NCBI GenBank assembly: GCA_965248255.1
Contig: CBDFIW010000002.1
Coordinates: 434,001 to 498,000 of the forward strand
Source of the DNA: JAKZVK01 sp965248255
GTDB lineage: Bacteria > Acidobacteriota > Terriglobia > Bryobacterales > UBA6623
Length of the DNA stretch: 64,000 bases
Reading direction: 5' to 3'
Made by a program: the position numbers and the translations under genes
Notes under the pieces: generated by a model
What the model was told of the DNA's origin: nothing
Database searches by the model: none
Seen by the model: the letters and a program-made list of their open reading frames with translations, nothing else
Shown here: positions 52,636 to 61,248 of the stretch, one piece after another
Position numbering within the stretch: the first letter of the stretch is position 1
How the letters are laid out: each line of letters opens with the position of its first letter

Positions 52636-53028
52636 TCAGCGCGACCAGCCGGACGGATGCTTCAAGCCGTCGGGCAGGTGAGTCTTGGCGTTGCCCCGCG
52701 TCTCGGCTAGTTGCTCTTCGGTCAGGTCTTCGGCGGTTCGGAGATCGGCTCCCCGAAGATCGGCATTGACCAAGTCCACTCCGATCATCCGTGCGCCAAC
52801 GAGATTGGCTTCCTGTAGATCGGCGGCCCGCAGATCGGCCCCGCAAAGATTGGTCATGACGAGGTTGGCGTCCCTGAGGTCGGCAGCGGAGAGATTGGCC
52901 ACATTCAGATCCGCGTTGGCAAGATCAGCGCCGGAGAGGTCAGGAACGATGTCGGGGTTCTCGTCCCTCCACTGATTCCAGGCGTCGACGTCCTTCTTGA
53001 GAAGATTCAGTTGCTTTCGGTCGGCCAT
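52636..53028 (-). CDS. Pentapeptide-repeat protein
   Basis: The 130-residue protein has an N-terminal helical segment (MADRKQLNLLKKDVDAWNQW) and 11-13 consecutive A(D/N)LxX repeats (GADLANADLNVANLSAADLR through VDLVNADLRGADLRTA), predicting a short right-handed quadrilateral beta-helix, then a helical end. Pentapeptide proteins range from gyrase protectors to structural modules; nothing indicates which role applies. It is cytoplasmic and apparently monocistronic. Confidence 0.88.
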   Translation of the reverse strand: MADRKQLNLLKKDVDAWNQWRDENPDIVPDLSGADLANADLNVANLSAADLRDANLVMTNLCGADLRAADLQEANLVGARMIGVDLVNADLRGADLRTAEDLTEEQLAETRGNAKTHLPDGLKHPSGWSR

Positions 53029-53058
53029 TGGTCGGTCACCATCGTGTGCTGAGAGACC

Positions 53059-53160
53059 GTGAAAAATCGGGGACAGTCCGCTTCGCGCCGCTTGTCAGAC
53101 TTGACAACAAAGAAGCTACGTAGGCGGCGCTCGGTACAGTCCCCATTTTTTCACAGCCCT
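53059..53160. repeat. MITE-like repeat, copy A (about 102 bp)
   Basis: Most of this sequence matches copy B at 59109-59216 base for base, with about 12% differences. Its right end (CCCCATTTTTTCACAGCCC) is the inverse complement of its left end (GTGAAAAATCGGGG) with mismatches. It lies between the pentapeptide gene and the symporter gene. Confidence 0.85.
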
Positions 53161-53190
53161 TGACGAAGCGGAGGGCGGCTCATAGTCCGC

Positions 53191-54672
53191 TCAGATCGTC
53201 TCGCTGAAATACCGTTGCTGCAAGCGCTCGGGTCCCGGGGGCGTCATCAGGGTCACCGCGACGATCGAGACGACGGATACCAGCAAAGACCAAATGAACG
53301 GTTCGAATCCGCCGAAACTCTTCAAACCTTGCCAGATATAGGCAGCGTACTGAAACAGGAACGACAAGAACCCGCCCAACAGCCCCGCCAGGCACCCGGC
53401 CTTGTTCATTCGAGGCCAGTAGACGCCCAACACCGTCGGGAAGAGGAATGTCGCCGCCAGCCCGGTTCCGGCGAACACAACAATGTACTGCAAAAACTGC
53501 GGCGGCTGCAATGCGAAAGCGAAGGCGACACCGGCGACGCCGAACGTAGCGGCGTAGCTCAGGTTGCGGGCGCGACGCTGGGTGAGAGGTTGCGGCAGGT
53601 TCCGTTCGTAGAGGTCGCGTACGATGGCGCTGCTCGATACCAGCAAGAAAGAGCTGATCGTCGACATGATGGCAGCCAGCGGAGCGGCCAGGACAAAGCC
53701 GGCCAGCACGGCCGGCACCGCGCTGACGATCGTCGCCGCGGTAGCGTGGTCAGCCGCTTCGAGATTCGGCACCAAGGTTCGGCCGACAATACCGATGCCG
53801 ATGACGCATGGATACAGCAGCGTAATGTAGACGCCGATCAGAAAGCACGCGCGTTTGAGGGCCTTCGTATCGCGGCAGGCCAAGAAACGTGTGATGAGCG
53901 CGGGTTGCGCCGGTGAAGCGAGCGCCCACACACAGAAGAACGAAATGGCCGCCGGGAGCGGAAGGAAGTTGTCGGGCCCCGGCGTCGCCACCAGATCCGG
54001 CGACTGAGCCACCAACTCGTCAAAGACCACGCTGAGCCCGCCCATTTTCCGAACGGCGAAGCCCGCTGTGATCAACACGCCAAAGAGCATTACGATGGCT
54101 TGGAAGGCATCGGTCCAAGCAACCGCGCGAAAGCCGCCGTAGGCCGTATACAAGCTGACGGTCAGGGCGAATCCAAGCACGCCCACGTGGTAAGGCACGC
54201 CGAGCACGGCTTCGATCACCCGGGCGCCCGCCACGTATTGGGCTACGAGATAGGCGATGTGCAGCACCACAATCGCGAAGCCGGAGACGTTGCCTATGGC
54301 CTTGCTCTCAAAGCGGTCTCGCAGGAGGTCGGGGAAGGTCAGCGCCCCCGTGCGTCGGCCGATTTCGGCGATGCGCTTACCGAACAACCCCATCCCCATC
54401 GTGGCGACAACCATATAGGAGCAGATCCACAACATCACCGACCAGCCGTAGGTGTGCGCTAGAGCTGGAGAGCCGATGAAGGTGCCGCCGCTCGCGGCGG
54501 TGGCGATCCAGGTCAGGCCGAGGACCCACGGGCCAATTTGGCGGCCCGCGACGAAGAAGTCCTCCATGAAGGCCTGCTTCGAAGCGCGGCGGTGGGCGAA
54601 ATAGGCCAGGCCAAAGGTGATGGCCAGATAGAGGATGAAAGCGAACCAGACCTGCGAGTCCGACGAGTACAT
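53191..54672 (-). CDS. Sodium:solute symporter (SSS family, PanF-like)
   Basis: The 493-residue integral membrane protein has about 13 transmembrane helices and SSS family features (SQVWFAFILYLAITFGLAYF; GPWVLGLTWIATAASGGTFI; YTAYGGFRAVAWTDAFQAIV; CVWALASPAQPALITRFLAC). The nearest known group is the sodium:pantothenate symporter PanF. It follows a small DUF997-like membrane-protein gene by 5 nt, the same pairing as yhdT-panF in enterobacteria, which supports the assignment. Substrate is not certain. Confidence 0.88.
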   Translation of the reverse strand: MYSSDSQVWFAFILYLAITFGLAYFAHRRASKQAFMEDFFVAGRQIGPWVLGLTWIATAASGGTFIGSPALAHTYGWSVMLWICSYMVVATMGMGLFGKRIAEIGRRTGALTFPDLLRDRFESKAIGNVSGFAIVVLHIAYLVAQYVAGARVIEAVLGVPYHVGVLGFALTVSLYTAYGGFRAVAWTDAFQAIVMLFGVLITAGFAVRKMGGLSVVFDELVAQSPDLVATPGPDNFLPLPAAISFFCVWALASPAQPALITRFLACRDTKALKRACFLIGVYITLLYPCVIGIGIVGRTLVPNLEAADHATAATIVSAVPAVLAGFVLAAPLAAIMSTISSFLLVSSSAIVRDLYERNLPQPLTQRRARNLSYAATFGVAGVAFAFALQPPQFLQYIVVFAGTGLAATFLFPTVLGVYWPRMNKAGCLAGLLGGFLSFLFQYAAYIWQGLKSFGGFEPFIWSLLVSVVSIVAVTLMTPPGPERLQQRYFSETI

Positions 54673-54677
54673 GGGGC

Positions 54678-54959
54678 CTAGCCGCTTGGCGGGTCCTGCT
54701 CGCGCGATTCATGCGCATCGGCTGCGAGGCTGTCGTCGTCGCGGATATAGAAGAGCGAAAACCAGCAGTTGACGACGAAGAAGACCGCCCAGGGTAGGAA
54801 GATGCCCCAAAGCACCCAGTGCGGGACGCCGCGGATCGATCGGACGGGCTTGCCGTATCCGAGCAGGTAGCATGCGGTGACGGTCCAGGTGGCCGCCACG
54901 ACAAAGATAATCCCGGCGACGATAGCTTCTCTTCGGCTACGGCGGTAGGCGGGTTCCAT
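54678..54959 (-). CDS. Small DUF997/YhdT-like membrane protein
   Basis: The 93-residue protein has two transmembrane helices (about 13-34, 48-68) and a charged C-terminal tail (RDDDSLAADAHESREQDPP). The RSRREAIVAGIIFVVAATWT and LPWAVFFVVNCWFSLFYI segments fit the YhdT/DUF997 family, small partners encoded directly upstream of PanF-type symporters, as here (5-nt gap). Molecular role is unknown. Confidence 0.78.
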   Translation of the reverse strand: MEPAYRRSRREAIVAGIIFVVAATWTVTACYLLGYGKPVRSIRGVPHWVLWGIFLPWAVFFVVNCWFSLFYIRDDDSLAADAHESREQDPPSG

Positions 54960-55079
54960 GGCGCGATGTTGCGTGGAAGCGTTGGCCGGAAGTCGTGATG
55001 ATAGCAGAGCCGCTGTAGATTGTCGCCGATGTGGCTGGAGGGACGCGCGAGTTAGAGCGCTAGGCCGGGCCGATAACTT

Positions 55080-55865
55080 CTATAAGATCTCGCCGCGGAT
55101 CACCGTGACCGCTTTCCCAAGCAGATAGACCCGCTCACCGGCGACGCGCACGCCGACTTCCCCGCCTCGTGCTGAGGCCTGGTATGCCTGGAAGTCGTCT
55201 CGCCCAAGCTTGCGCTGCCAGTACGGTCCCAGACAGCAATGCGCCGAGCCCGTGACGGGATCTTCATCAACACTCGACTGTGGTGCGAAGAACCGCGACA
55301 CGAAGTCGTAGCCGCCACCGGCCCTAGCCGTGACGATGACCCCGCGCGCGGGAATCGAGCGGAGTACTTGGAAGTCCGGCTGGAGCTCCCGGACAGTCTG
55401 CTCCGAATCGAGTTCGGCGAGGTAGTCGAACCGGCTCTTGGCGACATGCGTGGGATGCGCTCCTAAACTCTCGTTTAGCGCCGGCGGAGCCTCGACGGGG
55501 GCGGGCGGAGTAGCGGGGAAGTCCAGCTCGATGCGATCGCCCTCGCGGCGAGCGCTCAGCAGGCCGCTACGGGTATGGAAGCGCAAGGTTTCAGAGACCG
55601 GCAGGCCCTCTAATTCCCATAGCACGTGCGCACTGACGAGTGTCGCGTGCCCGCACAGGTCCACCTCAACGATCGGAGTAAACCAACGCAGCTCGAAACC
55701 CCTATCAGCGGGCCTCAGGTAGGCGGTTTCCGCGAGATTCATCTCCCGTGCCACAGACTGCATCCATGCATCCGGCCGTGGTTCTCGAAGAACGCAAACA
55801 GCAGCGGGATTGCCGCGAAAGGGCTCCGACGTGAACGCGTCTACCTGTGTGAAGGGGACTGACAT
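55080..55865 (-). CDS. PhzF family isomerase
   Basis: The 261-residue protein has the two-lobed PhzF fold: VDAFTSEPFRGNPAAVCVL start, catalytic Glu46 in NLAETAYLRP, LRWFTPIVEVDLCGHATLVS and the C-terminal EDPVTGSAHCCLGPYWQRKL. PhzF enzymes are isomerases or epimerases; in phenazine producers they convert DHHA, but most homologues have unknown substrates. No phenazine genes are near. The ATG at 55865 is chosen; the reading frame extends to an upstream TTG that seems less likely. Confidence 0.88.
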   Translation of the reverse strand: MSVPFTQVDAFTSEPFRGNPAAVCVLREPRPDAWMQSVAREMNLAETAYLRPADRGFELRWFTPIVEVDLCGHATLVSAHVLWELEGLPVSETLRFHTRSGLLSARREGDRIELDFPATPPAPVEAPPALNESLGAHPTHVAKSRFDYLAELDSEQTVRELQPDFQVLRSIPARGVIVTARAGGGYDFVSRFFAPQSSVDEDPVTGSAHCCLGPYWQRKLGRDDFQAYQASARGGEVGVRVAGERVYLLGKAVTVIRGEIL

Positions 55866-56240
55866 GTCCTGATTATCGCCGCCGGAGAAGACATTAGGCT
55901 TCGACAACTGGGGGCGGAGTCCGTCCGCGAGCCGACGGCAGTTCGGATCGGACCTCCCTCATGACGCGAGAGGCAGGGCTCGAGGCGTCCGCCTGTTTTA
56001 GCCTTCCCCACCCAGTGGATGTCCGAGAGAGACGGCTCAAACGCCCCTACCGGGGCTCCGGATTATTTGTGGACTTTACCCGACGGCTTGCGCTGTGGGC
56101 TACTTTCAAACGTCCGCTTCGCGGACTAGGCTCCTCTGTTACCGACAAGCCTGCGGACGGAGTGGGGGCCTACCCCCCCCCCCCCCCCCCCAACACCCAG
56201 AGACTGCCTTGCCTCCGCTACACTTGTAGGCTCGATCGGC
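55866..56240. other. Intergenic region with a 19-C homopolymer
   Basis: This 375-bp region between divergent genes contains a run of 19 consecutive C at 56173-56191, about 50 bp upstream of the cytochrome lipoprotein start. GGACTTT and CGCTTCGCGGAC segments form small inverted repeats around 56110-56130. I found no gene. The C tract lies where a core promoter would be. Confidence 0.7.
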
Positions 56241-59108
56241 ATGATGAATGGCAACATGAATCGAGACCGGCTGTTCCCTCTTGTGCTGATTGTTCTCTGT
56301 GGCGGCTGCGGCCTTCTTCCCGATCCTGAATTCGCAGGACCCTTTGAAGTGCCGAGAGGCTTTGTCGTCGAACCTCTACTGCCGGAGGGTCAGTCCGAAA
56401 CCCTGATTCAGGTGACCTTTGACAGGCTCGGCCGGCCCGTCGTCTCACAGGAGCACGGCCATCCGACCATCCTGTTCGACCACGACGGCGACGGGGTCTA
56501 CGAAGCCGAGAAGATCTTCAGCGACAAGGTCCGGATGCTGCACGGCATGTGGTTTGACGGCCGCACGCTCTATGCCATCGGCAACGATACCGAAAACGAG
56601 CAGGCGGGCCTCTACAAACTCGAGGACACCGACGCCGACGACGTGGCCGACACCTTCGAGAAGCTGCACGACTTCACGGGTAGGATCGGCGAGCACGGTC
56701 CCCACGACATTCGCCGCGCGCCCGACGGTCATCCGTCGGTGATGCTCGGCAACCACACCTTCGTGCCCGAGGATGTGATCGACCCTCTTTCACCCCTGCG
56801 GGGATACAAAGAATCGCAGTTGCTCAACCGCTACATGGACGCGCGCGGGCACGCCGTCGGGATCATGGCGCCCGGCGGCACCGTCTCGCGGCTGCGGCTC
56901 GGCCGTATGAAGTACTCGTTGCTGGCCGGGGGCTTCCGCAACGCCTTCAACCACACCTACAACCGGGAGGGTGAGCTGTTCACGTTTGACAGCGACATGG
57001 AATGGGACGTGAACATGCCGTGGTATCGGGAGGTTCGGTCGGTCCACGTTATCCCCGGCGGCGACTACGGCTGGCGAACCGGCTCAGGCAAGTTTCCGCC
57101 CTACTATCTCGATAGCCTGCCGGCGTTGCGTGATTTAGGACGCGGCTCCCCGGTCGGCGTTGAATTCTATCATCACTACGCCTATCCCGCCGACTACTTC
57201 GATGCTTTTCTCCAGGCCGACTGGTCGCGCGGCCGCATCGTGCTGATGCGCATGGTGCGTGACGGCGCGACGTACAGGTTGGCTGGCGAGCCGATCGATT
57301 TCGTCTATGGCGAGCCCCTTAACGTCACGGACCTCGAAGTCGGGCCGGACGGCATGGTCTACTTCACGATGGGCGGGCGCGACACCGCGGGCGGGTTCTA
57401 TCGCGTCGCCTACAAGGGTTATCGCCCCAACGATGAGCGGAAACCGGTCGAAGGCATCATGGCGGCGGTGCGGCAGCCTCAGCCGCTTTCAAGCTGGGGC
57501 TACGCTGCTCTCGAAAAGATCAAGGAAGCGATGGGCGACGCATGGGGGGCGGAATTACAACGCGTAGCACTCGACACCTCGGCCGAGAGCGATGATCGCA
57601 TCCAGGCCCTCATGCTGCTGCAACGCCACGCACCCAGGCCTCGGGCCGAGTTGCTGCGGCCGCTCAGCCAGGATGAAGATGCCGCGGTCCGCGCGGCGGC
57701 CATCTACGTCGTCGGACAGCATGGCAGCGGCCGCGCCAAGGCGATCGCGGCCGGCGGACTCACCGACAGTGACGCCTTCGTGCGGCGCCGGACGGCCGAG
57801 GCGGTTGTTCGCATGGGTTTACGGGCCGACGAGCCCAGCTCCGCGCCGATCGAAGACCTCTACGCTCTGCTCAATGACGGTGACCGGTTCGTGCGTTACG
57901 CCGGCCGCGTGGCGCTCGAGCGAACGCCGCGCCGGGAGTGGAAGGATCGCATCCTCGACGAAAAGAACCCGGCGGGAGCGATCGAAGGCATGCTCGCGCT
58001 CGTGCGGACACGGGAGAGTGAACTGGACCTCGAGCCGGTTTTCGAGAAGGCGATCTCGATGCTGAAGCGGGACAGTCTTTCTGACGAAGACACCCTGCGC
58101 TTGCTACGCGTCCTTCACGTCGCCTGCGCCGAGACCGAGGCGGGTTGCCGCCCGACGCTGCGCAGGCAGGTCTATGAGATTGTCGCCTCGCGCTTCCCGG
58201 CTGATGATGAGCGTCTCAATCGGGAGTATGCGCTCACGATGGCCTACGCCGGTGAGACTGCGGCCATCGAGAAGATCCTGGCGGCCTTCCCCAAGGGTGA
58301 TGAAGACCAGCAGTTGCAAATCCACTACGCCTACTGCTTGCGGGCGATCAAGCAAGGCTGGACGAACAAGCAAAAAGAAACCCTGCTCGCTTGGTTCCGG
58401 AAAGCGCGCCAGTGGCGGGGCGGGGCGAGCTTCCCGGGCTTCATCAACCGCTTGTTCGATTCCTCACTCGAGTTCTTCGACGAGAGCGAGAAGGAGACGG
58501 CGTACCAGGCTATACCCGACTTCGCTCCCGTCGAAGACCTCGAGGCCGCAGGGCTCGTTCGCGAGGGCAGCGGTTACGTGCGAGCCCGTGTGTACGCCCG
58601 ACAGGACAGCTCGAAGGGGCTCAGCGAGCAAGAGATCTTCGACCACACGATCTTGAGCCCGATCATCGTCCGTGCCGATGCCGAGCGCGGAGAGACTGTC
58701 TACGAAGAAGAGTGTTCACGCTGCCACCGGTTGGGCGACCTTGGCAAAGACTACGGGCCCGACCTGACGAGCATCGCGAACCGATTCAACCGCCGGGACA
58801 TGTTGGAAGCAATCCTCTGGCCTTCGCGAACGATCTCGGATCAGTATGAGTCCCACATTATCGAGACCGAAGCCAATGAAATTCTCGATGGCCTGATTCT
58901 GTCGGAAGACGAGCACCGCATCACGATGATGCTGCCGGACGCGGACCGTCCAGTGGCGATTCTGAAAGAGCGAATCCGCGACCGCCGCAGGTCGAGCGTC
59001 TCGGCGATGCCGGACGGATTGCTGGATACTTACGACTTGGGAGATATCGCCGACCTGCTCGCCTTTTTGCAGCAAGGTCCTAGCGCCGAAACAGAGTCGC
59101 GCCCGTGA
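56241..59108 (+). CDS. Beta-propeller/HEAT/cytochrome c lipoprotein (PVC-type dehydrogenase)
   Basis: The 955-residue precursor has a lipoprotein signal (LFPLVLIVLCGGC), a large PVC-type glucose/sorbosone dehydrogenase-like beta-propeller (about 40-400; QVTFDRLGRPVVSQEHGHPT; GGFRNAFNHTYNREGELFTF; VIPGGDYGWRTGSGKFPPYY), HEAT-like helical repeats (about 420-700) and a C-terminal cytochrome c domain with heme motif Cys825-x2-Cys828-His829 (ECSRCHRLGDLG). Proteins of this architecture are thought to be membrane-anchored redox enzymes. Start at the first of two adjacent ATGs. Confidence 0.9.
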   Translation: MMNGNMNRDRLFPLVLIVLCGGCGLLPDPEFAGPFEVPRGFVVEPLLPEGQSETLIQVTFDRLGRPVVSQEHGHPTILFDHDGDGVYEAEKIFSDKVRMLHGMWFDGRTLYAIGNDTENEQAGLYKLEDTDADDVADTFEKLHDFTGRIGEHGPHDIRRAPDGHPSVMLGNHTFVPEDVIDPLSPLRGYKESQLLNRYMDARGHAVGIMAPGGTVSRLRLGRMKYSLLAGGFRNAFNHTYNREGELFTFDSDMEWDVNMPWYREVRSVHVIPGGDYGWRTGSGKFPPYYLDSLPALRDLGRGSPVGVEFYHHYAYPADYFDAFLQADWSRGRIVLMRMVRDGATYRLAGEPIDFVYGEPLNVTDLEVGPDGMVYFTMGGRDTAGGFYRVAYKGYRPNDERKPVEGIMAAVRQPQPLSSWGYAALEKIKEAMGDAWGAELQRVALDTSAESDDRIQALMLLQRHAPRPRAELLRPLSQDEDAAVRAAAIYVVGQHGSGRAKAIAAGGLTDSDAFVRRRTAEAVVRMGLRADEPSSAPIEDLYALLNDGDRFVRYAGRVALERTPRREWKDRILDEKNPAGAIEGMLALVRTRESELDLEPVFEKAISMLKRDSLSDEDTLRLLRVLHVACAETEAGCRPTLRRQVYEIVASRFPADDERLNREYALTMAYAGETAAIEKILAAFPKGDEDQQLQIHYAYCLRAIKQGWTNKQKETLLAWFRKARQWRGGASFPGFINRLFDSSLEFFDESEKETAYQAIPDFAPVEDLEAAGLVREGSGYVRARVYARQDSSKGLSEQEIFDHTILSPIIVRADAERGETVYEEECSRCHRLGDLGKDYGPDLTSIANRFNRRDMLEAILWPSRTISDQYESHIIETEANEILDGLILSEDEHRITMMLPDADRPVAILKERIRDRRRSSVSAMPDGLLDTYDLGDIADLLAFLQQGPSAETESRP

Positions 59109-59216
59109 GGGGCTGTGAAAAAATGGGGACAGTCCGCTTCGCACCGCTTGTCAGGAGTGAAAACAAAGAAGTTACGTGGGCGGCGCTCGGTACAGCCCCC
59201 ATTTTTTCACAGCCCC
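59109..59216. repeat. MITE-like repeat, copy B (108 bp)
   Basis: Its termini are a perfect 20-bp inverted repeat: GGGGCTGTGAAAAAATGGGG (59109-59128) and the exact inverse complement at 59197-59216. The interior matches copy A at 53059-53160 with scattered changes. No open frame inside. It directly follows the cytochrome lipoprotein stop. Confidence 0.88.
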
Positions 59217-59229
59217 TAAGGGCGCGGCC

Positions 59230-59249
59230 CCGCGGGTTGACACCCGCGG
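59230..59249. repeat. Palindromic GC hairpin upstream of ubiD-like gene
   Basis: CCGCGGGT (59230-59237), loop TGAC, ACCCGCGG (59242-59249): an 8-bp perfect stem located 14 bp before the ubiD-like ATG. It may be a small REP-type palindrome or a translational hairpin. No partner copy was noticed. Confidence 0.6.
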
Positions 59250-59262
59250 CTCCGTGACTTCT

Positions 59263-60711
59263 ATGGCCTACACCGATCTGCGCGAGTTCATTCGCGTCCT
59301 TGAAAAAAACGGCGAGCTGAAGCGCGTCAGCGACGAGGTCGACCCCGTCCTGGAGATCACCGAGATCGCCGACCGCGCTGTCAAGCAGGGCGGCCCCGCT
59401 CTGCTGTTTGAAAATCCCAAGGGGTACGGCATCCCCGTTCTTATCAACGCCTTCGCCGGCATGCGAAAAATGGAGCTGGCCCTTGAGGTCGGCTCGGTGG
59501 ACGACATCGCCGCCCGCATCGCTGAGTACCTCGAGATGAAAACCCCTCAGGGGCTCGTCGGCAAGCTGAAGATGCTGCCAAAGCTGGCCGAGATGGGGTC
59601 GTTCTTCCCCAGGGAAGTCAAGAGCGGGCCGGTGAAGGAGGTCATCAAGAAAGACGGCTTCTCTCTCTTCGACTACCCCGTGTTGAAGTGCTGGCCCCAA
59701 GACGGCGGCCGGTTCATCACTCTGCCGCTGGTGTTTTCACGCAACCCGGTCACGGGCAAGCGAAACGTCGGAGTCTATCGGCTTCAGATCTATGATGACC
59801 GCTCGACCGGCATGCATTGGCAAACGCACAAGCAGGGCGCTGAGCACTATCGGCGCCGGCTGGCCGAAGGCGCCGAGGAGCGCATGGAAGTGGCGGTCGC
59901 GATCGGCGCCGACCCGGCCACGATGTTCTCGGGGATCCTCCCCCTGCCGCCGGACCTCGACGAGATGCTGTTCGCCGGCTTTCTGCGCTCGAAGCCCGTC
60001 GAACTCGTGAAGTGCGAGACGGTTGATCTCGAAGTGCCCGCAAACGCGGAGATTGTACTGGAAGGCTACGTCAAGCTGGGCGAGTTGAAGACTGAAGGAC
60101 CATTCGGCGACCACACGGGCTTTTATTCGCTGGAGGACGACTTCCCGGTGTTCCACGTCACCTGTATCACGCAGCGCAAAGAGCCCATTTACGCCACCAC
60201 TATCGTCGGCCCGCCGCCCATGGAGGACTACTACATGGGCAAGACCGTCGAGCGGGCCTTCTTGCCGTTGCTGCGCATGCAGATTCCCGAGTTGGTCGAC
60301 ATGAACATGCCGGCCGAGGGCATCTTCCACAACCTAATGATCCTCTCGATCCGCAAGTCCTACCCGCTGCAGGCGCGCAAGGTGATGAGCGCGGTCTGGG
60401 GTCTGGGCCAGGCGATGTTCACGAAATGCATCGTGGTTGTCGACCACGACGTCGATGTGCAGAACCTGAGCGAGGTTGCTTGGAAGGCCTTGAACAACAT
60501 CGACCCCGAGCGCGACATCCAATTCACGATGGGGCCGATCGACCAACTCGACCATTCGAGCCGCTTGGCAAACTACGGGTCGAAAATGGGCATCGACGCC
60601 ACGCGTAAGTGGCCCGAGGAGGGTTTCACCCGCCCCTGGCCCGATGTGATCGAGATGGACGAGGCGGTCAAGCAACGCGTTAACGCCATCTGCAAGCAGC
60701 TAGGCCTCTAG
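59263..60711 (+). CDS. UbiD family decarboxylase
   Basis: The 482-residue protein matches the UbiD prenyl-FMN-dependent decarboxylase family: MAYTDLREFIRVLEKNGELK start, YRLQIYDDRSTGMHWQTHK, RRRLAEGAEERMEVAVAIGA, GPFGDHTGFYSLEDDFPVFH (with catalytic Glu/Arg pair region) and FTKCIVVVDHDVDVQNLSEV. Likely EC 4.1.1.98-like (ubiquinone/menaquinone-type or aromatic acid decarboxylation). UbiX, which makes the cofactor, is not visible. The ATG at 59263 is used; an upstream extension overlaps the repeat. The interrupted hydrolase follows 12 nt downstream. Confidence 0.92.
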   Translation: MAYTDLREFIRVLEKNGELKRVSDEVDPVLEITEIADRAVKQGGPALLFENPKGYGIPVLINAFAGMRKMELALEVGSVDDIAARIAEYLEMKTPQGLVGKLKMLPKLAEMGSFFPREVKSGPVKEVIKKDGFSLFDYPVLKCWPQDGGRFITLPLVFSRNPVTGKRNVGVYRLQIYDDRSTGMHWQTHKQGAEHYRRRLAEGAEERMEVAVAIGADPATMFSGILPLPPDLDEMLFAGFLRSKPVELVKCETVDLEVPANAEIVLEGYVKLGELKTEGPFGDHTGFYSLEDDFPVFHVTCITQRKEPIYATTIVGPPPMEDYYMGKTVERAFLPLLRMQIPELVDMNMPAEGIFHNLMILSIRKSYPLQARKVMSAVWGLGQAMFTKCIVVVDHDVDVQNLSEVAWKALNNIDPERDIQFTMGPIDQLDHSSRLANYGSKMGIDATRKWPEEGFTRPWPDVIEMDEAVKQRVNAICKQLGL

Positions 60712-61248
60712 AGGAGGCTAGCAATGACGACGAGGATCGGACTGCTACTTGTCCCACTCGCGCTCGCCTGTACGATCACCGCGCAGCCGCAAGACGGCTA
60801 CCCGCCCGACCTCCCCGGAGCAAACGCTGAAACCTACAAATCCGTTGACGAAACCGACCTGAAGGTCTGGATCTTCAATCCCCAGGGACACAAGACCGGT
60901 GACTCCCGTCCCGCCATCGTGTTCTTCTTCGGCGGCGGATGGCGCAGCGGCAACCCGCGGCAGTTCGCGCCGCATTGCGAATACCTCGCCAGGCGGGGCA
61001 TGGTGGCCATGACAGCCGACTATCGCGTGCGCAACCGGCACGGAGTCGACGCGACCAAATGTGTGGCGGACGCGAAGCCGGCGATCCGCTGGGTCCGTCA
61101 CAACGCCAAGCGGCTCGGCGTCGACCCGAATCGCATCGCCGCCGCCGGCGGTTCGGCCGGCGGCCACCTGGCTGCCGCCACGGCGACGCTACCCGGCCAT
61201 GACGACCCGGCGGATGATCGGTCCGTAAGCGCGCGGCCCAACGCCCTA

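Noticed and set aside
55961..56329. Open frame running through the C19 tract
   Set aside because: Its length depends on the homopolymer and the translation (poly-Pro) is not protein-like; it overlaps the lipoprotein start.
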